Program-made: the position numbers and the translations under genes
The notes under the pieces: model-generated
Database searches by the model: none
What the model was told of the DNA's origin: nothing
Seen by the model: the letters and a program-made list of their open reading frames with translations, nothing else
In this document: in pieces, positions 25,031 through 37,130 of the stretch
How positions within the stretch are numbered: position 1 is the first letter of the stretch
Layout: the number at the start of each line of letters is the position of its first letter
Source of the DNA: Macrostomum hystrix
Taxonomy: Eukaryota > Platyhelminthes > Macrostomidae
Direction of reading: 5' to 3'
NCBI GenBank assembly: GCA_950097015.1
Contig: CATNEN010000001.1
Location: forward strand, 8,861,001 to 8,925,000
DNA length: 64,000 bases

Positions 25031-25144
25031 TCGAGATAAACTTTTTTAGAATTTCCGGGTTTAGGTTTCAATTTTATCTCCGCACTTCTGTACGTGCTAT
25101 GGCTTTAGTTTTAAATATTTATTAAAGTCACATTTTCCTATGTA

Positions 25145-25155
25145 CCTGCTTGCAG
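25145..25155 (+). promoter_or_regulatory. Acceptor-like site before the TMEM30 start codon
   Basis: CCTGCTTGCAG, ending at 25155, lies 49 bases before the chosen ATG at 25205. As with the sites at 4793 and 18635, it could receive a spliced leader or an unseen upstream exon. Confidence 0.4.
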
Positions 25156-25204
25156 TGTGCCAGTGAGTTCGCTTCAATTGATTAAAAAATCTGCTGCTAA
25201 AAAC

Positions 25205-28200
25205 ATGCTAGAACCCGTAGACGATGTTCAAGCTGTGAACCGACCCGACGACGATATGGACGATGACGATGCTGAAAATGCTGCCGCAAATGACGACAAT
25301 TCTTCGCTTAGTAATCGTCCGCCAGCATCCGCTTTTCATCAGCAGAAACTGCCAGCTTGGCAACCGTTACTAACCGCTGGCACAGTATTTCCCGTTTTCC
25401 TAATCATGGCAATCGGTTTCATTGTTGTTGGCATCGCATTGCTGTTAACAAACGCGGCGATCTCTGAGATGTCCATTGACTACACCCAGTGCAAGCGCTT
25501 AGACGACGGAGCCTCTTGCGCGTCTTTGGTTGAGCAGCCCGCATTCTATGGCAATTACAGTGTGTGCCAGTGTAGGCTCAACTTCACTGTCACCCGGCCC
25601 ATGACTGGTCAGGTGTATGCCTACTATGCGCTAACTGCTTTTCATCAGAACCACCGCAAGTGAGTTCCTTGTTTGCTAAGCTTATACAAGAATGGTTTGC
25701 GAATAACACTTTCTCTGCCTCAACCTCTAACACTGTGCCTTAACCGCTAACACCCCTGTGCCTGAACCCCTAGCACCACTGTGCCTCAACCTCTAACACC
25801 CCTGTACCTCAACCCTAACACCCCTGTGCCTCAACCTCTAACACTGTGCCTAAACCCCTAACACCCTGTACCTCAACCCTAACACCCCTGTGCCTCAACC
25901 TCTAACACTGTGCCTTAACCCCTAACACCCCTGTGTCTGAACCCCTAGCACCACTGTGCCTCAACCTCTAACACCCCTGTACCTCAACCCTAACACCCCT
26001 GTGCCTCAACCTCTAACCCTGTGCCTGAACTCCCAACACCCCTGTACCTCAACCCTAACACCCCTGTGCCTCAACCTCTAACCCTGTGCCTGAACTCCTA
26101 ACACCCCTGTACCTCAACCCCAAACACCCCTGTGCCTAAATATTCTTCCAATGCCTACCATTTTCTCAGGTACGTAAAATCGCATGACCGTATGCAGCTT
26201 TCTGGTAGGCGCTCCGCTGATCTAGACCAGGAGTGCAATCCCTACAGACAGGATCCCAATGGTTTTTGGATTGCACCATGCGGCGCTGTAGCCAACAGCT
26301 TATTTAACGACACTTTCCAACTCATGCGTAAACTGCCCGGCGGCGAGTCGCTTGAAGCCGTGCCCTGGACTGGCCAGGGCATCAGCTGGTCTGCCGATGT
26401 GGCTAGAAAGTACGGCCGAGTTACCAGGTGGAATGGCACCGTTAAACCACCGAATTGGCCAGTGCCTGAGGGTGTTCGCAGCGACACTGGCTACACTGGC
26501 GATGAGGAACTGCAGGTGGGCAATCTTTCATTAAAAATCAACATTGATTCAGAACGAATTTCTAAATCCCCAATCTTTTAGTATTCATGTTTTTATCGAA
26601 GAACTAGATTTTACTATTATTCCCGTCCTGTCAAAATCCCAGATTTTCCTAATATCCCCATCCTGTCAAAATCCCAGATTTTCCTAATATCCCCATCCAG
26701 TCAAAATCCCAGATTTTCCTAATATCCCTGTCGTCAAAATCCCTGATTTTCCTAATATCCCATCCTGTCAAAATCACATATTATCCTATAATAATATCCC
26801 CGTCCTTTTAAAATCCCTGATGTTCCTAATATCCCATCCAGTCAAAATCCTAGATTTTCCTATAATAATATCCCATCCTGTCAAAATCACATATTATCCT
26901 AATATCCCCGTCCTTTTAAAATCCCTGATGTTCGTAATATCCCATCCAGTCAAAATCCTAGATTTTCCTAATATCCCCATCCAGTCAAAATCCTAGATTT
27001 TCCTAATATCCCCATCTTGTCGAAATTCTTGATTTTCCTAATATCTCCGTCTGGACGAAATCCCAGATTTTCCTAAATCTTCCGTCTTGTCGAAATCCCA
27101 GATTTGTTATCCCAGTCTTGTAAGACTGTAAAGTTCCAGTTATCGTTTACAGAAATTATGTGAGCGAAAAATTCGCTAGATATGTGCTTTATACACTACT
27201 TTTACAAGTAGACTAGTAGCGAACTTTTCTACATTATTTTGCGCAAATCACTTCAACTAGGTCTGGATGGCAGTAGCAGCTTTGCCAACATTCCGAAAGC
27301 TGCATCGTCGTCTGACTCACCAGACTGAGTCGGCCTACTCAAACGGCCTGCCAGTTGGTAACTATAGCCTATTGGTTAACTACAGCTACCCTGTCGCTGG
27401 GTTCGGCGGCACCAAAGCCTTCGTATTGGCCACGGCCGGGTTGCTAGGCGGCAGGAATTCCGGCCTGGGCGGATTGGCCCTGGCTGTTGGCTGCCTACAT
27501 TTGGCTCTGTGCTGCGCCTTCGCTGTGCTGCACGTGCACGCCAAACGAAGGTTAGTTAGTGCATTCTGCCTAGTTACTAAGTTTAAATTGTAACTCTCTG
27601 CCTACTGATCTGCACTAATTGATTTTTATTAAAAGCTTATCTGTGATTTTTTTACTTGCTTTAATTTATCTATTAATATTTAACGATGAGCGTATATGCT
27701 TTCCCAAGTGCTTTCCTCTGTGTTCTGTGCTGGCTTATTTGGGAACTGGGGAAAAATACGACTGGATGGGGATAAAAATAATGCTTGATGGAGAAATAAT
27801 AGAGAAATGAGACTGGATGAAGAAGAAATGAGACTAGATGAAGAAGCAATGAGACTGGATAGAGGAGTAATGAGACTAGATGAAGAAGAAATGAGACTGG
27901 ATAGAGGAGTAATGAGACTAGATGAAGAAGAAATGAGACTAGATGAAGAAGAAATGAGACTGGATAGAGGAGTAATGAGACTAGATGAAGAAGAAATGAG
28001 ACTAGATGAAGAAGAAATGAGACTGGATAGAGGAGAAATGAGACTGGATGGAGGAGAAATGAGACTGGATAGATGAGAAATGAGACTGGATGGAGGAGAA
28101 ATGAGACTGGATGGGAATTTTAAATGAGACTGGATGAAGAAGAAATGAGACTAGATGAAGAAGAAATGAGACTGGATGGAGGAGAAATGAGACTGGATGG

Positions 28201-29648
28201 AGGAGAAATGAGACTGGATAGAGGAGAAATGAGACTGGATAGAGGAGAAATGAGACTGGATGGAGGAGAAATGAGACTAGATGAAGAAGAAATGAGACTG
28301 GATGGAGGAGAAATGAGACTGGATAGAGGAGAAATGAGACTGGATGGAGGAGAAATGAGACTGGATAGAGGAGAAATGAGACTGGATGGAGGAGAAATGA
28401 GACTGGATGGGAATTTTAAATGAGACTGGATGGGAATTTTAAATCAGACTGGATGGGAATTTTAAATGAGACTGGATGGGAATTTGAAATGAGACTGGAT
28501 GGGAATTTTAAATGAGACTGGATGGGAATTTGAAATGAGACTGGATGGAGGAGAAATGAGACTGGATGGGAATTTGAAATGAGGCTGGATGGGAATTTGA
28601 AATGAGACTGGATGGGAATTTTAAATGAGACTGGATGGGAATTTGAAATCAGACTGGATGGAGGAGAAATGAGACTGGATGGGAATTTGAAATGAGACTG
28701 GATGGGAGAGGAATGCGACTAGATATGGAAGAAACGAGGCTAGATAGGAACAAATGAGACTGGATGGGAGAGGAATGCGACTAGATATGGAAGAAACGAG
28801 GCTAGATAGGAACAAATGAGACTGGATGGGAGAGGAATGCGACTAGATATGGAAGAAACGAGGCTAGATAGGAACAAATGAGACTGGATGGGAGAGGAAT
28901 GCGACTAGATATGGAAGAAACGAGGCTAGATAGGAACAAATGAGACTGGATGGGAGAGGAATGCGACTATATATGGAATAAACGAGGCTAGATAGGAACA
29001 AATGAGACTGGATGGGAGAGGAATGCGACTAGATATGGAAGAAACGAGGCTAGATAGGAACAAATGAGACTGGATGGGAGAGGAATGCGACTAGATATGG
29101 AAGAAACGAGGCTAGATAGGAACAAATGAGACTGGATGGGAGAGGAATGCGACTAGATATGGAAGAAACGAGGCTAGATAGGAACAAATGAGACTGGATG
29201 AGAGAGGAATGCGACTAGATATGGAAGAAACTGAGACTGGAAGTAAGACTTTTTGCGGGAAGATGAGATTTATGTGAGAATAAGTATCCACCTAGGTATC
29301 CATATATTTGTCTAAATGCAATTGATTGAGTTTAAATGTATAGCTAATATTTTTTTTCTAACACTCGATTGAAACAAAAATCATTTAAACCTTATTGAAG
29401 TTTTTAATTTTGTATCGAATGTTTGTTGCAGTAAAATGTTTTCTATCTCACACATCTGTCAATCGAGCGCACTTCGTAACAGATTTTTTATTTACAGCTA
29501 AATTAATGCCTAACATTTTCAACAACAAAACACAAACTTTTCTATCTTCACCAACAGTCGAGAGGCCGACCCATTCTATGGCATGGACCCGGTTCACAGG
29601 GCTCTGTGTACGTATTCCCTGCATAGCAACCGACAATCTCTTAAATAA
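25205..29648 (+). CDS. TMEM30: CDC50/TMEM30 family, P4-ATPase flippase beta subunit
   Basis: Exons in phase: 25205-25659, 26170-26515, 27261-27550, 29558-29648; 393 aa. Proteins of this family bind P4-type ATPases, are needed for their exit from the ER, and so support phospholipid flipping. Family marks are AFHQQKLPAWQPLLTAGTVF before the first membrane segment (about 59-84), ISEMSIDYTQC, YYALTAFHQNHRKYVKS, ECNPYR, IAPCGAVANSLFNDTF, VWMAVAALPTFRKLHRRL and the second membrane segment near the end. The large loop between the two membrane segments holds several Cys and NXS/T sites, as expected for the lumenal domain. The N-terminus is acidic (RPDDDMDDDDAE). The last exon (30 residues, ending NRQSLK) is not conserved in the family and is chosen by phase and by its acceptor, so it is the least certain. 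All three introns carry minisatellites. Confidence 0.94.
25695..26145. repeat. Degenerate minisatellite, TMEM30 intron 1
   Basis: Repeats of CCTCTAACACCCCTGTGCCT with variable spacers (about 24-35 bp). The C-rich strand is the sense strand, as in the related Porcupine intron 7 array. Confidence 0.9.
26610..27115. repeat. Minisatellite, about 35-bp unit, TMEM30 intron 2
   Basis: Diverged copies containing CCTAATATCCCCATCCTGTC and AAAATCCCAGATTTT. Confidence 0.9.
27800..28690. repeat. Minisatellite, 21-22 bp unit, TMEM30 intron 3
   Basis: Tandem copies of ATGAGACTGGATGGAGGAGA type, shifting from about 28100 to a GGGAATTTTAA subtype. The 21-bp units keep an open frame of MRLDEEE/MRLDGGE type. 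Confidence 0.93.
28691..29228. repeat. Higher-order minisatellite, 62-bp unit, TMEM30 intron 3
   Basis: Nearly identical 62-bp blocks made of three diverged monomers (GAGACTGGATGGGAGAGGAA, TGCGACTAGATATGGAAGAA, ACGAGGCTAGATAGGAACAA plus AT). It directly continues the 21-bp array, so the 62-bp unit looks like a trimer of that family amplified more recently. Confidence 0.93.
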
Positions 29649-29929
29649 TTCTCCTTTAAAATAGTTTTCTAAATATTCTAACAAAAATAATTATCTTATT
29701 TTTATCATAATTGAATAGTGCGGTTTCCTGAATAATGTTATTCCAATTAATACTCTACCTGTACTACTACTAATGGGCATTAGGCGGTGATGGCTATTTG
29801 TCTGCTAGCTTGAAAAAAACTGGTTTGCCAAATTTTCGATTCAGTAGCATTCCACATCTCAGCTTTTTCCCCGGCTAGACCGCCATTTTAGTGCATCCCG
29901 AAAATATCCAGATTCTCCTATCTCTCACC

Positions 29930-30740
29930 AAATTCTCCATTGTCTTCAATCCCAATTCTCACCCGTCTCCCACCCCGATTCTCGCTTGTCTTCAATCCCA
30001 ATTCTCACCCGTCTCCCACCTGATTCTCCCCTGTCTTCAATCCCAATTCTCACCCGTCTCCCACCCCGATTCTCCATTGTCTTCAATCCCAATTCTCACC
30101 CGTCTCCCACCACAATTCTCCCCTGTCTTCAATCCCAATTCTCACCCGTCTCCCACCCCGATTCTCCATTGTCTTCAATCCCAATTCTCACCCGTCTCCC
30201 ACCTGATTCTCCCCTGTCTTTAATCCCAATTCTCACCCGTCTCCCACCCAAATTCTCCCTGTCTTTAATCCCAATTCTCACCCTCTCCTACCCCGATTCT
30301 CTTCTGTCTTCAATCCCAATTCTCCCTGTCTTCAATCCCAATTCTCACCCGTCTCCCACCCCGATTGTCTTCTGTCTTCAATCCAAATTCTCCCTGTCTT
30401 TAATCCCAATTATCCAATGTTTCCCACCCCAATTCTCCCTGTCTTCAATCCTAACTATCCAATGTCTCCCACCCCAATTCTCCCTATCTTCAATCCTAAC
30501 TATCCAATGTTTCCCACCCCAATTCTCCCTGTCTTCAATCCTAACTATCCAATGTCTCCCACCCCAATTCTCCCTGTCTTCAATCCTAACTATCCAATGT
30601 CTCTCACCCCAATTCTCCCTGTCTTCAATCCTAACTATCCAATGTCTCCCACCCCAATTCTCCCTTGTCTTTAATCCACATTCTCACCCGTCTCCAACCA
30701 CAATACTCCCTTGTCTTCAATCCCGAAACTCCCGTTCTCC
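29930..30740. repeat. Intergenic minisatellite, about 45-bp unit
   Basis: Copies built from CTGTCTTCAATCCCAATTCT and CTCCCACCCCGATTCTCC. A second subtype with CCTAACTATCCAATG dominates from about 30420. Confidence 0.93.
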
Positions 30741-31213
30741 CACATCTCCAATCCAAACTCTCGCCAGTTACAAATCTCCATTATCCTGTCATGTTGTTTT
30801 GTTACTAATTGAAGTCTCACTACAAAAAGTTGACTTTCGTTTGAAACGAATGATTTTCATATTCCAAATGTATGGATGGGGTGGTGTTTGCAATGCCTCG
30901 TGTTGACTAGCAAATTTTACAGTTTTTTGCACGTTAAAACGCTAACATACTCTACTAGCATGCAGTTTTCATTGTCGAGTGTTCTGTTTAACTTACTCAA
31001 AACAAAAACAAATGATAAACTTTTATTTAAAAAAAGTTGACCTTGTGTCCTTGTGCAATGCCAGACACCAAATTTCCAGGTGTTTCAACTCACCTTAACT
31101 GTAAAATTTGTACCAATATTAGTTGGGGTAGACATTTTGGTGATTGTGCCGATTCCTTCCAGTCCACGGACTGAATTTCAATTGTGCACAGCTTTCAGAT
31201 CTGGTATAACTGG

Positions 31214-31216
<3 letters not shown>
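30741..31216. other. Gene-free stretch
   Basis: No coding frame supported. It holds one copy of a dispersed palindrome, CAGTCCACGGACTG, at 31160-31173. Confidence 0.4.
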
Positions 31217-31244
<28 letters not shown>

Positions 31245-31440
31245 GTAAAACTTACTGCAGTGCTGCGGGCAATGGCGCATCATTTGGTGACACTAGACCC
31301 GCAGCCAGCGAGGAGGCAATTCTGCCCATTTCGCTGACTCCTGAGCACCCGATGACACAGGTGTGTACATCTGCCCTGACTTTCCTATCGTCAGGCAGTG
31401 TACACTCACTGCGCGACAAGCCCCCTGTTAATGACAATAT
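31217..31440 (-). mobile_element. SINE fragment, minus strand, with (ATT)n tail
   Basis: Matches the 3' body of the SINE at 19284 in reverse (GACACTAGACCCGCAGCCAG, TTTCGCTGACTCCTGAGCAC, CGTCAGGCAGTGTACACTC). Its 3' end runs into (AAT)n at 31217-31245, probably the element's own tail. The tRNA-like head is absent. Confidence 0.75.
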
Positions 31441-31505
31441 ATTACAGGCATATGTCGCTACAAAGAAAGGGAACCCTACAATTTGTTTTATATTTCAAAT
31501 TTCAG

Positions 31506-31595
31506 TGGAAAATATCTCCAATGGAGCTCGCCCTGTCGACACTGCAGCAGACGGCGCTGACGCTCGCCCTACAGCAACCTGATTTAAGAAAATAA
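31506..31595 (+). CDS. Orphan terminal-exon candidate
   Basis: After an acceptor-like ATTTCAG, an open stretch encodes 29 residues (with MELALSTLQQTALTLALQQP) and ends in TAA. An AATAAA overlaps the stop (31591-31596). It could be the last exon of an unrecognised plus-strand gene. It is not in phase with TMEM30 exon 3, so it is not a simple alternative end for that gene. Chance is possible. Confidence 0.2.
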   Translation, partial: WKISPMELALSTLQQTALTLALQQPDLRK

Positions 31596-31964
31596 ACAAC
31601 TACCATCTAGTCTGTCATTTGAATTTATTTTGCCTTGAATGAAGAAATAAAAAAATTATTAAACTATCCGGGACAGGACAATTTTCTATGTCATCTTCAA
31701 CTGTGATTTCTAAGAGTCATTATATTTGCTTCAGTTGGTTTTTGCCTTGCAACTTTTTTATCGTGTGTTCTTTGTTTTTTCTACGAGCTACAATAAAAAA
31801 ATAACTTTTGTAAGCAGCTTAAGTGAACCAACTATGATGCTTTCGTTTTTAAATGATTTTCTTAAAAATTTTGATTTCACTACTATAAAGTAGTGTGTTG
31901 TCTCTTTATAGGCTGCAACATTAGAACCGAATTTTAGCGACAATACAAGCTTATCGAATCGCAA

Positions 31965-33765
31965 GTTTGAGCTAGCATTCATCCCTGATCCTCAGTTTGA
32001 GCTACCATTCATCCCAGATCCTCAGTTTGAGCTACCATTCATCCCAGATCCTAAGCTTGAGCTACCATTCATCCCAGATCCTCAGTTTGAGCTAGTATTC
32101 ATCCCAGATCCTAAGTTTGAGCTACCATTCATCCCAGATCCTAAGCTTGAGCTACCATTCATCCCTGATCCTCAGGTTGAGCTACCATTCATCCCAGATC
32201 CTCAGTTTGAGCTACCATTCATCCCTGATCCTCAGGTTGAGCTACCATTCATCCCAGATCCTCAGTTTGAGCTAGCATTCATCCCAGATCCTCAGTTTGA
32301 GCTACCATTCATCCCAGATCCTCAGTTTAAGCTATCATTCATCCCAGATCCTCAGTTTGAGCTATCATTCATCCCTGATCCTCAGTTTGAGCTAGCATTC
32401 ATCCCAGATCCTCAGTTTGAGCTAGCATTCATCCCAGATCCTCAGATTGAGCTAGTATTCATCCCAGATCCTCAGTTTGAGCTACCATTCATCCCAGATC
32501 CTCAGATTGAGCTACCATTCATCCCAGATCCTCAGTTTGAGCTGGCATTCATCCCAGATCCTCAGTTTGAGCTAGTATTCATCCCAGATCCTCAGTTTGA
32601 GCTACCATTCATCCCAGATCCTCAGTTTGAGCTACCATTCATCCCAGATCCTCAGTTTGAGCTGGCATTCATCCCAGATCCTCAGTTTGAGCTAGTATTC
32701 ATCCCAGATCCTCAGTTTGAGCTACCATTCATCCCAGATCCTCAGTTTGAGCTAGCATTCATCCCAGATCCTCAGATTGAGCTAGTATTCATCCCAGATC
32801 CTCAGTTTGAGCTACCATTCATCCCAGATCCTCAGATTGAGCTACCATTCATCCCAGATCCTCAGTTTGAGCTGGCATTCATCCCAGATCCTCAGTTTGA
32901 GCTAGTATTCATCCCAGATCCTCAGTTTGAGCTACCATTCATCCCAGATCCTCAGTTTGAGCTACCATTCATCCCAGATCCTCAGTTTGAGCTGGCATTC
33001 ATCCCAGATCCTCAGTTTGAGCTAGTATTCATCCCAGATCCTCAGTTTGAGCTACCATTCATCCCAGATCCTCAGTTTGAGCTACCATTCATCCCAGATC
33101 CTCAGTTTGAGCCAGCATTCATCCCTGATTCTCAGTTTGAGCTAGTATTCATCCCAGATCCTCAGTTTGAGCTACCATTCATCCCAGATCCTCAGTTTGA
33201 GCTGGCATTCATCCCAGATCCTCAGTTTGAGCTATCATTCATCCCAGATCCTCAGTTTGAGCCAGCATTCATCCCTGATTCTCAGTTTGAGCTAGTATTC
33301 ATCCCAGATCCTCAGTTTGAGCTACCATTCATCCCAGATCCTCAGTTTGAGCTGGCATTCATCCCAGATCCTCAGTTTGAGCTAGTATTCATCCCAGATC
33401 CTCAGTTTGAGCTACCATTCATCCCAGATCCTCAGTTTGAGCTGGCATTCATCCCAGATCCTCAGTTTGAGCTAGTATTCATCCCAGATCCTCAGTTTGA
33501 GCTACCATTCATCCCAGATCCTCAGTTTGAGCTGGCATTCATCCCAGATCCTCAGTTTGAGCTAGTATTCATCCCAGATCCTCAGTTTGAGCTACCATTC
33601 ATCCCAGATCCTCAGTTTGAGCTACCATTCATCCCAGATCCTCAGTTTGAGCCAGCATTCATCCCTGATTCTCAGTTTGAGCTAGTATTCATCCCAGATC
33701 CTCAGTTTGAGCTACCATTCATCCCAGATCCTCAGTTTGAGCTACCATTCATCCCTGATCCTCTA
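31965..33765. repeat. 30-bp satellite array, about 60 copies, orientation A
   Basis: Units containing GAGCTACCATTCATCCCAGA then TCCTCAGTTT. Subtypes (CTACC, CTAGT, CTGGC, CTAGC) recur in a fixed order from 32521 onward, a higher-order pattern of about four units. The same family is present in reverse at 38997-42290. Confidence 0.96.
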
Positions 33766-34297
33766 AAAATTGGATTTAAATTCCAAAAAGCTAGCTTAGT
33801 ATTTATTTAAAATCTTGACAAGACGAACATTAATACAATGCTTAATCTGTACAAAATATGTTGGCTAGTATTATAAAACCTGTTTTTTATGCATTAAAAT
33901 TTATTTCCGTAATCAGTAATCTCATTAAGATTGCGTATAATGTATTTGTACTGTAACTAAATATTTTTAGCGTAAAATTTCATAAAAACGTTTTTTTTTC
34001 AGTTTATTTTTCTAATTTGTTAACCTATTGCGTCTGAATTGATTAATTATGTTCCTTTAGACTCGTACTCGGAAAATCGCATGTCTATCTATCCTAAAAT
34101 ACATGCGCGTGTTTGGCGTTAAATAATGTTGCTTCATGCCCGATCCATGTTTTTCTGAACGAGGAACTATATTGTTGAAAGAAAACCTATTATCTCTTCG
34201 CTAATTTTATTTTTACTATCTCCGATATAAAAAAAGGAAAACTGACAAAAATAGGAATTTGTCAATAAAATCATTCTTTTTTATGTATCCCCCAAAA
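33766..34297. other. Gene-free AT-rich spacer
   Basis: No coding frame or array seen. Confidence 0.5.
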
Positions 34298-35206
34298 TAC
34301 GATGGCTGCTCAATAAGTTTCCGGAAGAAACATATTTTAACATAGCAGTCAGACCCAGATCTTAACACTTCTCAAAATATCCGCCCTCGAAATCCAAGCA
34401 CTTTTTCATCCTTCTAAACCGCGCAGAAAAACATGCCCCCAAATTGTATCTGTTGATTTTCGCCAATTCGCCTTCCATCGCATTCAGCAGCTCCTTCTGG
34501 GTGTCAGAACGCCTCCCTTTCAAATTTCCGATTGATTTTCGTAAGAGGAAGAAATCGCAAGGCGCCAGATCAGGTGAATACGGCAGATGCGGCAGCAGCG
34601 TCAGGTTTGTCGCCGACAAAAACTCTGACGTCACTCAGGCCTTGTGTGCCGGTGCGTTATCGTGGTGCAGGATGATGTGCCGATTGCGTACGCCAAGTCG
34701 ATCGTGCAGAATGGAATTCATGGTGCCATCTGACACCCCCACATTCTGCACGAGCTCACGAGTGGTCACACGTCTGTCTTCGTCAAGCAGACGCCTGGTG
34801 GCAGCCACAGTTGTAGGCGTGATGGCTGAATTCGGACGTCCTTCACGCGGATCGTCGTCAAGACCGAATGCACCAGTCCGAAAACGAGCGTGCCACTTGT
34901 ACACAACGCTCTGGCTTGGGGCTTCACTTCCAAGCGCCGTTTGAAGCATCTGCAGGCACTGGGATGGAGAATTTCCCAGGCGGAAAAGCAGCAGCAGCAT
35001 GGCTCTCTTGTCACGCCGGGTCAGGCTTGGAGGTGGATCCTGGTTCTCGTCAGTCTTGGCTCTTTTGCGAGTGAACATGGAAATGCAGCGAGCAGAAAAT
35101 TTTATGCATACTGTCTAAACATATTCCCCGATCATTTCCTATAAAAGCTCCTAAAAATAATGCCTAGAACTATGTTTTTCCGGAAAAATATTGAGCAACC
35201 CTTGTA
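34298..35206 (-). mobile_element. Internally deleted mariner element
   Basis: A 905-bp element (34300-35204) flanked by TA on both sides. Its ends, CGATGGCTGCTCAATAAGTT and the reverse-complement CAAGGGTTGCTCAATATTTT, form terminal inverted repeats extended by TTCCGG. The inner frame encodes mariner transposase remains. It is about 0.4 kb shorter than a usual mariner, so it could move only with help from another copy. Confidence 0.9.
34362..35078 (-). pseudogene. Mariner transposase, deleted and stopped
   Basis: Minus-strand frame from the ATG at 35078. It keeps the helix-turn-helix N-terminal part (residues about 1-130: RRDKRAMLLLLFRLGNSPSQ, VVYKWHARFRTG, LLDEDRRVTTRELVQNVGVS). It then jumps from HDRLGVR directly to HIILHHDNAPAH, losing roughly 120 residues including the first catalytic Asp. 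An in-frame TGA follows at 34635-34637. The same frame then continues with YSPDLAPCDFF, the third catalytic Asp region of D34D mariners, to a stop at 34362. The transposase is inactive. Confidence 0.9.
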
Positions 35207-35438
35207 TTTAACCAATCGCTATGAAAATCCAACGCGAGTACAATATTAAACTATCTCGCGCCTTCTCTGCTATTAAGGCTGTGCCACACTTGGGTAATCA
35301 AACCCTGTTACCATGGAATTCCTATTTCATTCTATAAAATATTTCGGTATATCAACTGTTCACAATTAGATGTACGAGCTATGATTCTGGTACAGGAATA
35401 TCGACTAGGTGAGCATTGTTAAACATTGCTTTACAGTA
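35207..35438. other. Short spacer between mariner and nicotinic receptor 3' end
   Basis: No feature seen apart from AT-rich sequence. Confidence 0.4.
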
Positions 35439-35444
35439 TTTATT
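35439..35444 (-). terminator. Polyadenylation signal of the nicotinic receptor gene
   Basis: AATAAA on the minus strand, about 250 bases after the TGA stop at 35694. Confidence 0.5.
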
Positions 35445-35693
35445 GAAAGTCTGCAGCTTTTTCGTCTACCATTTTTTTAATTGCGAACCAAATTCAGATT
35501 AGTATTGGTAAATTGAGCAATTAATGGACTGTCTCGGTATGACCAAATCGTACTGCGAGTGGCTGCACAGCTGCAGCTACAAAGATTGCGTACATGTGTT
35601 CAGTCCAGGGACTGGGGACTAATGCATCCACCCTTATCTCGAACAGCGGACAGAATAAGTTATATGCGCGCATCAATCACGGTGCCGTGAAAA

Positions 35694-37096
35694 TCACTGA
35701 AAGAATGACACATCCGAGAATATATAGGCCTGCAATAGCATGGAGGCTATTGTGAACAGCCAGAAGAACAGCCTGTCGGCTGCCAGACTGACCAGTTGCC
35801 AATCTTTGCCAGCTCCTGTCACATCAAATCCGCCATTGTTTGGATAGTGTACCGGCATCCGAAGCCGAGCTTCTTCGTCCGCGCCTCCCGTCCCGCCGAC
35901 GCCTCCAGCCAGTTGGTGGGTGCAGGCGTTGTCGCCGTATTCCAAGCTGCACAGGCAGAGAGTTCGATGCATTGGACGTCGTCTAGATCGTCTGCCAGCG
36001 TTGCAGTTGCTGTGGCAGCGCTGACGGACATCAGTATCGGCGGCGAGGTACTCGTCTGGTGAGCCAGGCCTACTGCTGCGCTTAGCAATGTCATCCTTTG
36101 AGTTGCCCGCAATAATTGTGGCATTGTGGGTGGCCATGTGCTTCAGATTTCTCGCGCTAGCCGGTAGAGAGCGCTGCAGCGGCGACACAGTCATGGCTGT
36201 CGGTGCTGGAAAATCAGGTTTTGACACGTATTCTCGCTTAAAACTGTTGGGAGCACAGCGATAAAAAATGACCACTAAAAATAGGACGTCGATGCTGAGA
36301 TTGCTTAACAGAAGGACTACAAAGTGCTTTGCCACCCGTTTTTACGCAGCGCCTGAATGCTAACAGCGTTGGGTGGTGACTGATTGGTTGACTGACTAGG
36401 CGATGGTGTCCTGTGGTTGAGCTGCGCCTAATATTTAGGCTTGATCAGTGAAATTTGAGAAATTCGCGTCAGGGTGTCCATAGTGGCCTATTTCCACCTG
36501 TTGTAGCCCTTGAAGGTCCAGCAAATCCGTCTAGATAAAGGTAGGTGACCACCGGAGACGGAGATGATGCAGGCACATTCGGGTGATATTCTGATAACTT
36601 TTGAAGGCCTGGCAAGGTCAGTGCTAATTTTTATAGGGGTCTATGAAATACACTAGCGCTTATGGAAAATCGGATGTTTAGCCAGAACCATTGAATATCT
36701 CGACGGTCTGAAGAGCTGGCGACTTCATCTGAAGAAGAGTCATCCAATTTTTTCTCATAAATATGCAATAGCAAAATCCTTCTATTGCTAGTGCATCGAT
36801 CTCGAGTTCTCTTACAAAGCAGAAGTCTAGATGAAACTGATGAAAGACCTACCGCATCCAGCCAGGACTGATGAACTCTCATCCTCCTCAGATGTCATGC
36901 CGCAGCGCTGCTCTCCTGTCCCGTCGCCGCTGACGCAGTGTACAGACCAGGAGAATAGAATAACCCTGCAGACTCGCAGTAGCTGCTTCGGCACCGGCTG
37001 ATCTCGTCTGGTTGCGTTGCTATGCAAATTGGTGACGATCACTGCCATGACTAGCGCTACGGATACCATCAGCATTGAGGTGCCGTACAGCAAACC

Positions 37097-37130
<34 letters not shown>

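Noticed and set aside
30417-30906. Long frames of FNPNYPMSPTPILP repeats
   Set aside because: Translation of the 45-bp intergenic minisatellite.
31506-31595. Alternative last exon of TMEM30
   Set aside because: TMEM30 exon 3 leaves two bases of a codon; joining here shifts out of the open frame and meets a stop soon after, whereas 29558-29648 is in phase.
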